A stretch of DNA of 64,000 nt from Candidatus Altimarinota bacterium (GTDB taxonomy: Bacteria > Patescibacteriota > Gracilibacteria > UBA4473): positions 62,001-126,000 of the forward strand of contig JAHDHX010000003.1 in NCBI GenBank assembly GCA_020631075.1, in the 5' to 3' direction. Positions within the stretch are counted from its first letter, which is position 1, and each line of letters starts with the position of its first letter. The position numbers were made by a program, and so were the translations under genes. Of the stretch, positions 40,409-51,200 are shown one piece after another. A model generated the notes under the pieces. It was not told where the DNA came from. It made no database searches and saw nothing but the letters and a program-made list of their open reading frames with translations.

Positions 40409-41871
40409 AAAAAATTGCTTTGGTGTTTCCGCATCAGGTTTTTGCCCAACATCCTGCGGTGCAGGCTGCGGAAGTGGTGTATGTGCTGGAGGAGCCGTTG
40501 TTTTTTTATGATCAGGGGTATGCAATACCCATGCATAAGGCGAAAATAGTGCTGCACCGTGCCAGCCTGCAGCACTATGCGGCCGAGCTGCGAGGGCAAG
40601 GGAAGCAGGTGACGTACCTCGAATGGGCGAAGTACCCGAGCTCAACGGAGATGTTTGCCCAGGTGCCGCAGGGGGTGTGGCAAGTGGTGGAGGTGGATGA
40701 CTTCGTGCTGCGGAGGCGGATAGAGCGGGCGGCGGCGCGGACGCAAAGCCAGATAGTCTGGCACGAGAGTCCGCTCTTCCTCAACACGGGCCAAGAAAAT
40801 CTGGCGTTTTTCTCAGGGCGGAAGCGGTGGTTTATGGCGGATTTTTATAAACACCAACGGCAGAAGCTGAATGTGCTGATGCATGACGGGCAGCCCGTGG
40901 GAGGACGGTGGTCGTATGATGAAGATAACCGCAAAAAGGTGCCGAAGAAGATGATGGGGCAGATACCGAAGGTGTGCCGACCGACTGCGGATGTGTATGT
41001 GACGGAGGCAAAGCGGTATGCTGCGGGGAAATTTGCCAGTCACCCTGGGGAGGCGGAACTGCACTTCCCCCACACGCACGCTGGGGCGGAGGCGTGGCTG
41101 GGCACCTTTTTGCGGGAGCGGTTTGGGCTCTTTGGTGACTATGAAGACGCCATCGTGCGGGGGGAAAACACGCTCTGGCACAGTGTGCTGACGCCGATGC
41201 TCAACATTGGCCTGCTGACACCTGGGCAGGTGGTCAGGGGGGCGCTCGAATATGCGCAAGAGCAGGCGGTGCCGCTCAATAGCCTTGAGGGGTTTGTCCG
41301 ACAGGTGATCGGCTGGCGTGAATTCATCCGTGCGGCGTACCACCAGCACGGGGTGACGATGCGCACGAGCAACCACTGGCAGCACCACCGCCCCTTGCCC
41401 AGGGGTTTTTGGGACGGGTCGACGGGGGTGCCACCGATAGACGACTGCTTGCAGCGGATACTAAAAACTGGGTACTGCCACCACATAGAGCGCTTGATGG
41501 TTTTGGGTGGGTTTTTGTTTCTGTGTGAGGTCGACCCGAGGGAAATCTATCGCTGGTTTATGGCGATGTTTGCTGACAGCTATGACTGGGTGATGGTGCC
41601 GAATGTGTATGCGATGAGCCAGAACAGTGCGGGGGGGTTGATTACGACGAAGCCTTATTTCAGCGGTTCTAATTACATCCTGAAGATGAGCAACCACCCG
41701 CGGGGTGAGTGGTGTGATGTCTGGGATGGGTTGTATTGGCGATGGGTGACCACACACGGTGAGGGGCTGCGGTCAAACCCGCGGTGGGCGATGATGGTCC
41801 GTATGGCGGAGAAAAACCAAGACAAGAACCGCCCGAAGATCGAGCGGGCGGAGTCGATATTTTTTGTGTAA
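40405..41871 (+). CDS. photolyase-related protein (DPRP/FeS-BCP lineage)
   Basis: A 488-aa protein of the deoxyribodipyrimidine-photolyase-related family, to which prokaryotic (6-4) photolyases such as PhrB belong. It has KIVLHRASLQHYAAELR in the antenna domain, SLEGFVRQVIGWREFIRAAY, YCHHIERLMVLGGFLFLCEVDP and WVMVPNVYAMSQNSAGGLITTKPYFSGSNYI. Relatives bind a 4Fe-4S cluster through four Cys. Here a Cys in DDCLQRIL and one in EWCDVWDGLYW remain, but the usual YCxxC after the MS motif is replaced by MSNHPRG. The cluster may therefore be absent or altered. Operon partner of the small Cys/His protein. Confidence 0.9.
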   Translation: MKKIALVFPHQVFAQHPAVQAAEVVYVLEEPLFFYDQGYAIPMHKAKIVLHRASLQHYAAELRGQGKQVTYLEWAKYPSSTEMFAQVPQGVWQVVEVDDFVLRRRIERAAARTQSQIVWHESPLFLNTGQENLAFFSGRKRWFMADFYKHQRQKLNVLMHDGQPVGGRWSYDEDNRKKVPKKMMGQIPKVCRPTADVYVTEAKRYAAGKFASHPGEAELHFPHTHAGAEAWLGTFLRERFGLFGDYEDAIVRGENTLWHSVLTPMLNIGLLTPGQVVRGALEYAQEQAVPLNSLEGFVRQVIGWREFIRAAYHQHGVTMRTSNHWQHHRPLPRGFWDGSTGVPPIDDCLQRILKTGYCHHIERLMVLGGFLFLCEVDPREIYRWFMAMFADSYDWVMVPNVYAMSQNSAGGLITTKPYFSGSNYILKMSNHPRGEWCDVWDGLYWRWVTTHGEGLRSNPRWAMMVRMAEKNQDKNRPKIERAESIFFV

Positions 41872-41884
41872 ATTACAGGTGGGT

Positions 41885-42301
41885 TTACTTCTCGCTAGCG
41901 GCCCAGTCCATCAATGCGCCGACGATCAAACCGTCGCACAGTACCCACCAGGGGCTCATAAACCATGGGACTTGGGTCATGAGGAGGCCGAGGGGTTCCC
42001 ACGCGAGCAACGCCAGCAAGAGGTGAAAACTGACCCCGATGACTGGGCCCCGCACCCACCACGGCAGGGCAAACCCGAACCATGGGTGGCGGTCATATAG
42101 CCCCATGAGGCCGATCATGGCGCCCATCATGACATACATGAGCCAGACGCCGAGGCGCAGGCTGGGGGCCATTTCAAACCCGAGCCACGGGGTGACGAAA
42201 AATACCAGTCCGCCGATGACCGCCCCCATGACTTTGCCGATGACTATTCGTCGGAGGATCATAGTGCGGAGGGTGGTGCTGTCTGTGAGTGTGGTGGCCA
42301 T
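41885..42301 (-). CDS. hypothetical membrane protein, 138 aa
   Basis: It has four hydrophobic segments (about residues 23-41, 48-67, 84-102 and 115-133) with Trp- and Met-rich boundaries (LGLYDRHPWFGFALPWWVRGP). No family was recognised. It is convergent with the DPRP gene. The ATG at 42301 is supported only by length. Confidence 0.65.
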   Translation of the reverse strand: MATTLTDSTTLRTMILRRIVIGKVMGAVIGGLVFFVTPWLGFEMAPSLRLGVWLMYVMMGAMIGLMGLYDRHPWFGFALPWWVRGPVIGVSFHLLLALLAWEPLGLLMTQVPWFMSPWWVLCDGLIVGALMDWAASEK

Positions 42302-42550
42302 GGGGGTGGGGGTGAGTGTGTATGGATTTTTGAAACAGCTTTATTCTACACGGTTTGTGCCTTTTGTGCGACTGGTATGTGACCAGTACGCCGCGTGTAT
42401 CACGCAAGTATTGCCCCTATTCCCCCATCAATTGAGTCGCTAATTTTCTCACTGTAGACCGTCGAGAAGCCTTCATTTCCGCATCAATCTGGGCTTTTCC
42501 CTTGTGCCGAACCCCTTGCGCCCTATGTTGCTGGCACATTTCCCCCTTAT
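42302..42550 (+). promoter_or_regulatory. upstream region of the DEAD-box helicase gene
   Basis: TTGTGC and TATGTT 16 nt apart (near 42502-42529) would give a leader of about 20 nt before ATG 42551. No gene or known RNA element was seen in the rest. Confidence 0.35.
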
Positions 42551-44248
42551 ATGACCACATTTGCTGACCTCGGTCTCGGCCCTGCGGCCCTTGCTGCCAT
42601 CACGGCGAAAGGCTTTGAAGAACCTACTCCTGTGCAGGCGCAGGCCATTCCGCCGCTGTTGCAGCAGGAGCGTGACCTGATAGTCCAGGCCCAGACGGGG
42701 ACAGGGAAAACGGCCACTTTTGGTTTGGTTTTCACCGAGAAGCTGACGGCGAAGAAGTCAAAGAATCCGCAGGCGATCGTGCTGGCCCCGACGCGGGAGC
42801 TGGCGGTGCAGATCAGCGAGGAGCTGAACTCGCTGAAGGGCCAGACGGGGTTGCGGATAGTGCCGATCTATGGCGGGCAGTCGTGGACGATGCAGCGCCG
42901 ACACTTAGCCCAAGGGGTGGACATAGTGGTGGGTACGCCTGGGCGGGTGATCGACCACTTGCAGCGGCGGACTCTTGACCTGGGAGGAGTTGATTACTTT
43001 GTGCTGGATGAAGCGGACGAGATGCTCAATATGGGGTTTATCGAAGACATTGAGTCTATCCTGGACCATGTGAACCCTGAACGGCAGACGTTGCTGTTTT
43101 CTGCGACTATGCCGCGGCGGATAGAGCAACTGGCGAGTCGATATATGCAAGAGGCGGAAACTATCCGTGTGTCGGCGGGGCAAATAGCCAACAACACGGT
43201 CGATCAGATTTACTTTGAGGTGTATGAACGGGATAAATTTGAAGCGCTGTGTCGGATCATTGATATGGAGGAAGACTTTTATGGGATTATCTTTTGCCGA
43301 ACACGGGTGGCGACGTCGGAGGTGAGTAAGCACCTCAACGACCGAGGTTACCGCACGGAGGCACTGCATGGGGACGTAGCGCAAGACGGCCGTACGCGAA
43401 TTTTGAAGAACTTTAAGGCGCGGCGGACGGAAATCCTTGTCGCGACGGACGTGGCGGCGCGGGGGATAGACGTGCAGAACCTGACTCATGTGATCAACTA
43501 TGCGCTGCCGCAAAATGCGGAGTCGTATGTGCATAGGATAGGGCGCACGGGCCGCGCGGGCCGTGAGGGGAAAGCTATAACGCTCATTACCCCAGCGGAG
43601 TCGCGGAAACTGCGCAGTTACCAACATCACGCCAAGGCGGAAATATCCCGCCAGGACATCCCGCCAGTGCAGGAGCTGCTGACGGCGAAGAAGGCGAAAT
43701 TTATCAGTCGGATAACTGACCTGGCGCAGACTGACCTAACGACCCATGACGACCTGGCCACCACGTTGCTGGCGGCGGCCCCTGCGGAACAAGTGGTGCG
43801 GGCGCTGCTGTCGTATGCGGTGGACCAGCAGTTTGACCCGACTGCCTATAAAGAAATCAAACCCGTGAAACCCCGCCCCGAGCGCGGAGAGAAAGGGAGT
43901 GGTCGCCTTGACCTCGGGGAGAGTCGGCTCTTTCTGACGCTTGGTCGGCAACATGGTGCCACGCCGCCACGGATCCTCGAAATGCTGGCGGCGGACTTTA
44001 ACGTGCCGAAGCGACAAGTGGGGGATATCGACATCATGGACGAGTATAGCTTCATCTCTGTGCCGTTGCCGATTGCGGAGTCGATCCTTGATGCCTTTCA
44101 CCAAATGCAGCAGGAATTTGACCTGAACCTGCGCATAGAGCGGGCCGAACCGAAAAAACGTACACGGGGGCGCGGCACCTGGCGGCGTCGCAAAGGTGGG
44201 GGCCGCGGACGCAGCGGGGGCGGCAGTCGGGGGCGGGGGCGGCGATAG
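42551..44248 (+). CDS. deaD: DEAD-box ATP-dependent RNA helicase (DeaD/CsdA-like)
   Basis: A 565-aa helicase that remodels RNA in ribosome assembly, mRNA decay and cold growth. Motifs in order: Q motif (FEEPTPVQAQAIP), I (AQTGTGKT), Ia (APTRELA), II (VLDEADEML), III (FSATMP), V (ATDVAARGID), VI (HRIGRTGRAG). A DbpA-type RNA-binding domain lies at about 455-530 (VPKRQVGDIDIMDEYSFISVPL). The last 35 residues are Arg/Gly-rich (RGRGTWRRRKGGGRGRS), an extra RNA-binding tail. The gene is followed by a remnant of a MITE end and by a secreted protein gene that also ends in an Arg/Gly tail. Confidence 0.95.
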   Translation: MTTFADLGLGPAALAAITAKGFEEPTPVQAQAIPPLLQQERDLIVQAQTGTGKTATFGLVFTEKLTAKKSKNPQAIVLAPTRELAVQISEELNSLKGQTGLRIVPIYGGQSWTMQRRHLAQGVDIVVGTPGRVIDHLQRRTLDLGGVDYFVLDEADEMLNMGFIEDIESILDHVNPERQTLLFSATMPRRIEQLASRYMQEAETIRVSAGQIANNTVDQIYFEVYERDKFEALCRIIDMEEDFYGIIFCRTRVATSEVSKHLNDRGYRTEALHGDVAQDGRTRILKNFKARRTEILVATDVAARGIDVQNLTHVINYALPQNAESYVHRIGRTGRAGREGKAITLITPAESRKLRSYQHHAKAEISRQDIPPVQELLTAKKAKFISRITDLAQTDLTTHDDLATTLLAAAPAEQVVRALLSYAVDQQFDPTAYKEIKPVKPRPERGEKGSGRLDLGESRLFLTLGRQHGATPPRILEMLAADFNVPKRQVGDIDIMDEYSFISVPLPIAESILDAFHQMQQEFDLNLRIERAEPKKRTRGRGTWRRRKGGGRGRSGGGSRGRGRR

Positions 44249-44281
44249 TGGTTGGGTGTATGGAGAGGGGTGTGAAACAAG

Positions 44282-44345
44282 GCTGTGTTTACAAATTGCT
44301 TTGAGAAAAAGAGAGCTCTGAAAAAAACTCTCTTTTTTTGAAAGA
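44282..44345 (+). mobile_element. decayed end of a family A MITE-like element
   Basis: From 44284, GGCTGTGTTTACAAATTG followed by CTTTGAGAAAAAGAGAG aligns with the left end of the element at 9750 with few changes. No partner end is found before the next gene. AAAGAGAG with CTCTCTTT further on can pair, with a T-run, giving a terminator-like hairpin after the helicase gene. Confidence 0.6.
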
Positions 44346-44428
44346 AAATTCTTCCAACTGCGTATACACCCATGAGAGTTCCGGATCACACTTCTCACTT
44401 TTTCTTTCTTTCTTTTCAGAAAATTCCT

Positions 44429-45103
44429 ATGAAAAACTTTCTCTTTGGCCTGATGGCCCTCACCGTTATTGCTGGTCTTGGTACGGCTTCGGCTGCATAT
44501 GGCAAGGTGGCAGCTGACTTGCCCATCACCAAGTCGGTGGAGCTGACCGACAATGGGGTGGTTAAAACGTTTACCCTGACGGACGCGGCGTACACCGACG
44601 CGCTGACACAGCTGGCGGCGAAACTGAGTGGTCGCACCATGACGCGTGATGACGTGACGGTCAGTGTGGAAGCAACTGACACGCAGGTCGTGGTGACAAA
44701 AACGACCACCGACACCGAAAAACTGGAGCGAATGCACGCCCGTGCCAAACGCAAACAACTGAAGCAAATGGTCGAAAAAACGGTGGAAAAAACCGACAAT
44801 GGGGTGGTGGTCACGTTGAGCTCTGACAATGCGGAGGCGGTGGAGATGATCCAGGCGAAGTCTGCGCAAAAAGCGGAACGAAACCGAAAAAATGTCACCA
44901 TCAGTGTGGCGAACACGGCCGATGGTGCGGTCATTACCATGAGTGCGCAGGACGCTGACACCATCGCCAAGATGCACGACCGGGCTGACAACCCAGAAAA
45001 ATATAAACGAGGCCGAAGAGGCAAACGTGGTGACCAGTCTGGACGAGGTGGCCGACGTGGGGCGGGGAAATTTATGCAGCAAAATGCTGAGTCAGGTGAG
45101 TAG
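44429..45103 (+). CDS. secreted repeat protein with Arg/Gly-rich tail
   Basis: A 224-aa protein. Signal peptide at about 1-23 (FLFGLMALTVIAGLGTASAAYG). The mature part has three related segments with an alternating strand/helix pattern (DNGVVKTFTLTDAAYTDALTQ, DNGVVVTLSSDNAEAVEMIQ, ADGAVITMSAQDADTIAKMH), suggesting internal repeats. The end is strongly basic (KRGRRGKRGDQSGRGGRRG). Outside the cell such a tail could bind anionic surface polymers or DNA. No family was recognised. The ATG at 44429 begins the signal peptide. Confidence 0.75.
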   Translation: MKNFLFGLMALTVIAGLGTASAAYGKVAADLPITKSVELTDNGVVKTFTLTDAAYTDALTQLAAKLSGRTMTRDDVTVSVEATDTQVVVTKTTTDTEKLERMHARAKRKQLKQMVEKTVEKTDNGVVVTLSSDNAEAVEMIQAKSAQKAERNRKNVTISVANTADGAVITMSAQDADTIAKMHDRADNPEKYKRGRRGKRGDQSGRGGRRGAGKFMQQNAESGE

Positions 45104-45160
45104 ACTTACCCTCCTAACGAAAACTGAAGCTCCGTAGAGAAAAGGAGCACTGAGGAAATG

Positions 45161-45197
45161 TTCCCCCGCTGTGAGCAAGCTCACAGCGGGGAATTTT
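45161..45197 (+). terminator. strong intrinsic terminator
   Basis: CCCCGCTGTGAGC and GCTCACAGCGGGG form a perfect 13-bp stem around AA, extended by TTC/GAA, then TTTTT. It ends the secreted repeat protein gene just before the converging giant gene stops. Confidence 0.9.
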
Positions 45198-45208
45198 TAG
45201 GAGAGCTA

Positions 45209-48200
45209 TTACCAGTTCCATCCGCCGAGCAGGCTGGCGGTGAGGGCTTGGGCGATGCTCCCGAGCCAGTCGCCCCAGCTCTGGGTTTGGGGGGTGTTTT
45301 CGCTGTTGACGGGCTCGGCGTACCACACCCAGCGGTAGGCGATGTCGGTGTCACACGTCATGAGGGTGAGTGGCATGTCGGTGGCGTCACGCAGGGCGCT
45401 GACGGCGGACTCTGGGACGCGGACTTTGTCGTCGATGCGGTACTCGGCAGACTGGCCGTTGACGTCAATGAATATGGTGTCACCGACATTGAGGTCGTCC
45501 ACGAGCTGGGCGAAGATCTGCCCGTAGGGGTTGGGGTCGTCGGCGAACTGGCTGCTGTGGGCGAAGATGTGCATATGGCCGAGGGCCTGTGGCCGTACGT
45601 CCCAGTAGACACCTGCGCCGTGAGTCAAGGTGGGGAGCCAGAGGCTGGAGTGACTCATGGCGGTGCTGTTGACGGGGACGTCCCAGAGGTCGGCGGAGGG
45701 GACAGTGACTTGCACGCCAGTGGGGTAAGCCGTCCGCCCGAGGTCAGTGACCAGCAGGGCTCGTTGCAGCATGGTGGCGGCTTCGCCGATGGTGACTGGT
45801 TGGTCAGTGGCTTGGGTGTCTGTGCTGGGGGGGAGGAGGTGGCGTTGCTGGGCGGCGGCGATGGTGAACGGCTGGGTGCGGGTCTCGCCGTAGACGTCGG
45901 TGATGGACTCTGCCCACCCGAAGGCTTCACCGAGCATGGTGACGGTTTCGGTGAGGCTGAGACTCTGGGAGTAGTTGGCTGTGACGGTGTGACCAGCTCG
46001 GGTCAGCCACTTGGTGAGTGTCTGGCCACTGAGGAGCTGGTCGGCGTCGAGCACGCGAGCTTCGGGGACGCTCACGAGGCCCTGAGTGACGAGCTGGCCC
46101 AAGGCACCGTAGTGCGGGTGGGTGATCTCGACCCGTGGGGTGAGGCTCATGGCTTCGTAGCGGGCTTGCACGGCGGGGGGGATGGGCCCTGTGCGCGGGA
46201 GAATGCTGGTGCGTGACCAGTCGTCGGCCACTCGGGTGGTATTTTCGGGGGCACTGGGGGCGTGGGGAGCCGCCGCGTGGCCGAGCATGGTGTCGAGGGT
46301 GAGCTGGTCGGCGGTGGTGGCGGCTGCCCAGCTGCTGAGGAAGTCGCCATACCCGTCTGTGTCACCTGTGTCTGTGCCCCCAGTGGTGCTGGTTTGGGTG
46401 GTGCCGTCGGTGGCGGTAGTGGTGGCGGTGGTAGTCGGCACATATGGGCCGCCTGTCAGACCACCTGTGGTGGTGGCACTGGCGCTGGTGTCGCCCGCAC
46501 TGGTAGTGGTGCTGCTGGTAGTGCTGCCTGTGCTGCTGGTCGGGACGTATGGTGGGCCTGAGACACTCACGCTGGTGCTGGTGCTGCCACTGCCGCCGTT
46601 ACTACTGGTGCCAGTGTTGCTGCCGCTGCTGGTGCTGCTGTTAGAGTTATTACTGCTGCCGGTCCAGCTGCTGGTGACGGTGCTGACGCTACTCGACCGT
46701 GTGGAGCCGTTGCTGCTGCCACTGCTGGAGCTGCTGTTGCTGGGGTTACTGACGGTGGTGGCGTTCGTGGTCGTGGTCGTGCTAGTAATTGTACTGGTGC
46801 TGGTGCCGCTGTTGGTCACGGTGGGTGAGCCGTCAGTGGGGCCACTGACGGTGCTGGGGACATCGGGGTCGAAGAAGGCAAAGTCGGCGGTGACGTCGTC
46901 GGGGGCGGCTGGGGTGAGAGACACGCTGTAGCCAGTGGAGTCCTGGGCGTGCTCGTCCAGGCCAGCGGTGCCGAGCACTGGGGTCAGGCCCGTGGGGGGG
47001 CTGGTGGTGACGACGTAGGTCTGGTCGACGGGGAGGTCCTCGAAACTGTAGAGGCCGTTGCTGTCAGTGGTGGTGGTGCCGTAGAGGGTGTCGTCAGGGG
47101 TCAGGCCGTTGCCTGTGAGGTCAACCCAGAGCTCGACGGTGTGCCCGCTGATGGGGCTGTCGGTGGAGTCGGGTTGGCCGTTGATCTGCGCGTCGAACCA
47201 GATGTGGTTGCCGATCGAGCCGAGGTCTTCGCCGAAGTTGTTGTCGGGGGAGTGGTCGCCCTCAAAGATGATGATGTTTTGGATGCGGTCGATGTCGGTG
47301 GCGAGGGTGGTTTGGACGGAGCCTTCACCATTTTGGGCTGTGGGGAGGCTGTCGCCTGCGTCTGAACCCGTGGAGTAGTACCCAGGGGGGTTGATCTGGT
47401 AGACATTATAGATGCCTGGGACGAGGTCGTCGAAGAGGTAGTAGCCAGAGGCGTCTGTGAGGGTGGTGGGGGAAGTGATATAGGCGGTGTCGGTGTCGGT
47501 GATGCCGTACTGGGTGACGAAGTCGGCGTAGGCGTCTGGGTAGAGGGTCTGGTCTGGGCCGTAGTAATTACCGTAGACGTCCATCCCTGTGAGGATGAGG
47601 GTCACGCTAGGGATCATACTCTCGCCGCCGTCGATCAGCACGTCGGTGTCTTGGTCATACCAGACATATCCGCTGAGCTGCCCGAGGTCGGTGCTGGCGA
47701 TGATGGGTGTGTCGTGGCTGTCTTGGTTGTCGTCGGTGTATTTCTCTGTGCTGGAGGTCTCGATCGAGACTTCGTTGTGCAAGGTGGTGGGGGCGACGAG
47801 CAGGTCGGTGTTATTGTCGACCAGCACGACGACTTCGATGACGCCGCTGTCCATCGCGGGGACGGTCAGGCCGTTGGTGGCGGTGCCGTCGGCGCTGCAG
47901 CTGACTATACCCGGGGTTGACTGGCTGCACACCCATGGGGTGGCCCCAGTGAGCTGCGTCACGCTGACGAGGGTGACGTGGGCGGGGAGGGTGTCTGTGA
48001 GGATGGTGTCGAGGGCGTCGGCGCTGCCGTCATTGGCGTAGACGATCGTGTAGGTGACCTCACGGCGGAGGTTGGCGGTCAGGTCGCCTGTTTTGGTCAC
48101 GCGGACGTTGGCCACGGGGGGCAACGGGGTGGTGAGGACGTATTCGTTGTCGCTTTGGTCTCTGTCGGTGTCGTCGGTGGCGGTGACGGTGTTGGTCAGG

Positions 48201-51200
48201 CTGTCGCTGCAGGGGGTGGTGGGGTCCATTAGGACTTCGAGCATGATCTGCCCGCTCTCGCCCGCGGACAGTCGCCCGCTGTCGGGGGTGCAGGTGAGGC
48301 TGAGCGGCACGAGGGTGGTGGTGCAGCTGACGGTGTTGCCCAACGTGGTGACACTGGGCGTGATGGCCACGATGCTGGTGATCTGGCTGGGGAGGGTGTC
48401 GGTGATGCTGGCGGTCAGGCTGTCGCTGACGCCGAGGTTGGCGTAGTCGATGGTGTAGGTGAACGTGCTGGTGTAGGGGTTGACGGTGTCGAGGTCGGTG
48501 GTCTTGGTGACTTGGAGGTCGCTGACGCGGGTGAGGTCGATCTCAACACAGCTTTCATTATTACTCATGTCGGGGTCAGGGGTGCCGCCGTCCGCCGCGT
48601 GGGCCACGGGCACCACCAGCCGCCAGAGGTCGGTGAGGTCGCCAGTGGGCTCTTCGCCACTGGCATTCACGATGGCGCAGTTGTTGACTTGCATGACGTC
48701 GTCGATGATGTCGACAGCGACACGGATGGTGAGGGTCTCGACGGCGCCGTCGAGCAGGTCACCCAGTGACCAGACCCCTGTGGCGGGGTCGTAGGTGCCG
48801 ACACTCGGGGTGTCGGTGACATAGAGCAGTCCGACGGCGAGGGGTTCATTGACCACTACGTTTTTGGCGGTTGAGGGGCCGTTGTTGGTCACTGTTAAGG
48901 TGTATTCGACCTCATCACCCTCGGCGACGGTGTCTTCGCTGACGGTTTTGAGTATCGCGAGGTCGGCCTGTGGGGTGATGGTGACGGGGGCGCACATTTC
49001 ATTGTTGTCGGGGTTGGCGTCGATGATGCTGCCAGCGCCGATCAGGGCGCAGTTGGTCACTTCGGTGACATCGTCGACGATGTCACCTTCGGCCACCAGA
49101 GTCAGGATTTGGACGTCGCCTGCGAGCATTGGGCCGACGCTCCACGTGCCTGTGCTGGGGTCGTAGGCCCCTGCGCTGACGGTGTGGCTGTCGTAGGTGA
49201 GCCCGACGGGCAGGACGTCTGTCACCAGTGCACTGGGGTGGTCAGAGGGGCCATTATTGGTCACGATGATGGTGAAGGTCACTTGGTCGCCCTCAACGAT
49301 GACGGTACTGTCGGCGGTTTTGCTGACGGTGAGGTCAGAAGTGAGGCCGATCATGACCTCTTGGCAGGCTTGGTTGTTGTGGGCGTTGGTGTCGGGGGTG
49401 GTGAGGGACTCATTCATAAAGTCAGCACAGTTGGTGGGACTCTCGTCGCCGTTGATGACGTCGGCTTCGACGGTGAGCTGGAGTGTCTCGACCGCGCCTG
49501 CGAGCAGGTCACCGACTGTCCAGACCCCGGTGGCGGGGTCGTAGGTGCCGACGCTGGGCACGTCGCTGGCGTAGGTGAGCCCGAGGGGTAGGGGGTCATT
49601 GACGGTGACGGCGGGCATGGTGCTGGGGCCAGCGTTGCTGACGGTCACGGTGAAGGTGATGAGTTCGCCTTCCTCTGGGGTGGGGTTGTCGACGGTTTTT
49701 TCTATGAGTATGTCGGCGGCGAGTTTGGTTTCGACGGTGCGGCAGAGGGTGTTGTCGGTGTCGTCGGTGTCGGGCACGGGGCTGTCGGTGGGGTCGTACT
49801 GACCACAGTTGGTCAGGGCGGTCATGTCGTCGATGACGTCGACTTCGACGGTGATGTCGAGGGTTTCGAGTTGCTGGTCGAACATGGTGCCGACGGTCCA
49901 GTCACCAGTGACAGGGTCGTAGGCCCCCACACTGGCGGTGTGACTCTGGTAGATCAACCCGACGGGGAGGACGTCCGCCACGGTGACGGCGGGCATGGTG
50001 CTGGGGCCGTGGTTTTTGACGGTGACGGTGAAGGTGATCACGTCCCCTTCGGTGGGCATAACTTGGTCGACGTCTTTGGCGACCTGCACGTTGGCTTCGG
50101 CCGTCACGTCGACGGCGGCGCAGGATTCATTATTATCTAATACTGGGTCAGGCATCTCACCACTTTCGGTGTAGGTGGCGCAGTTTTGGAGGTCGGTGGC
50201 GCCGTCGACGATGTCGGTGACGGTGGTGAGGGTCAGTGTGTGGGTGTCGCCGTCGGCCATCGGCCCGACGGTCCAGACGTTGCTGACGCTGTCGTAGCTG
50301 CCTGCGGTCGGCACCCAGCCAGTGGCAATGAGCCCTGCGGGGAGGGTGTCGGTGACACTCACGCCTGCGCGGTCGGAGGGGCCGTTATTGGTCACGGTGA
50401 TGGTCCAAACGACGTCGTCGCCCTCCACCACGGTGGTGGCGTCTGTGGTTTTGACCACGCTGATGTCTGACTCAGGGGTGAGGGTCACTTCGGCGCAGGG
50501 GTTATTATTGGCGAGGGTGACTTCGGCGATGAGCTCGTCGGAGGTGACCACGGCGCAGTTGGTCGGGGTGAGGTTGCCGTCGACTATGTCGGTGAGGGCG
50601 GTCAGGGTGAGGGTTTCGGTTTGACCGCTGGTCAGGGTCCCCAGTACCCAGACGCCTGTGACTGGGTCGTAGGCACCGACTGTGGCGGTGCTGCTGTCGT
50701 ATGTCAGCCCAGTGGGGAGGACGTCGGTGACGTCGACCCCTGTCAGGGTCGATGGCCCTGCGTTGCTGGCCACGATGGTGAAGGTGACAAGCTGGCCCTC
50801 AACGATGGGGTCGGTGGTGGCGGTCTTGGTCAGGGTGAGGTCGCCGAGGGTGTCGATGACTGTTTCGGCACACGCTTGGTCGTTGGATTCGTCCGTGTCG
50901 GGCACGGTGGAGAGGTTGGTGTAGGTGGCACAGTTTTCGACCACGGTGTTGCCGTCAACTACGTCCGCTTCGCAAGTGATCTCTAACGTCTCTTCGGCGT
51001 CGGCGAGCATGTCACCGATAGTCCAAACCGCTCCGTCATAGGTGCCGACACTGGGGGTGTTGGCTCCGCTGTACACACACCCTGTCGGCAGCACGTCGTC
51101 TATACTCACGGCGGGCATGGTGCTGGGGCCGAAGTTGGTCACGGTCACGAGCCAGGTCATGTCGTCGGCTTCTGTCACTACGGGGGTCAGGCTGGCTTTC

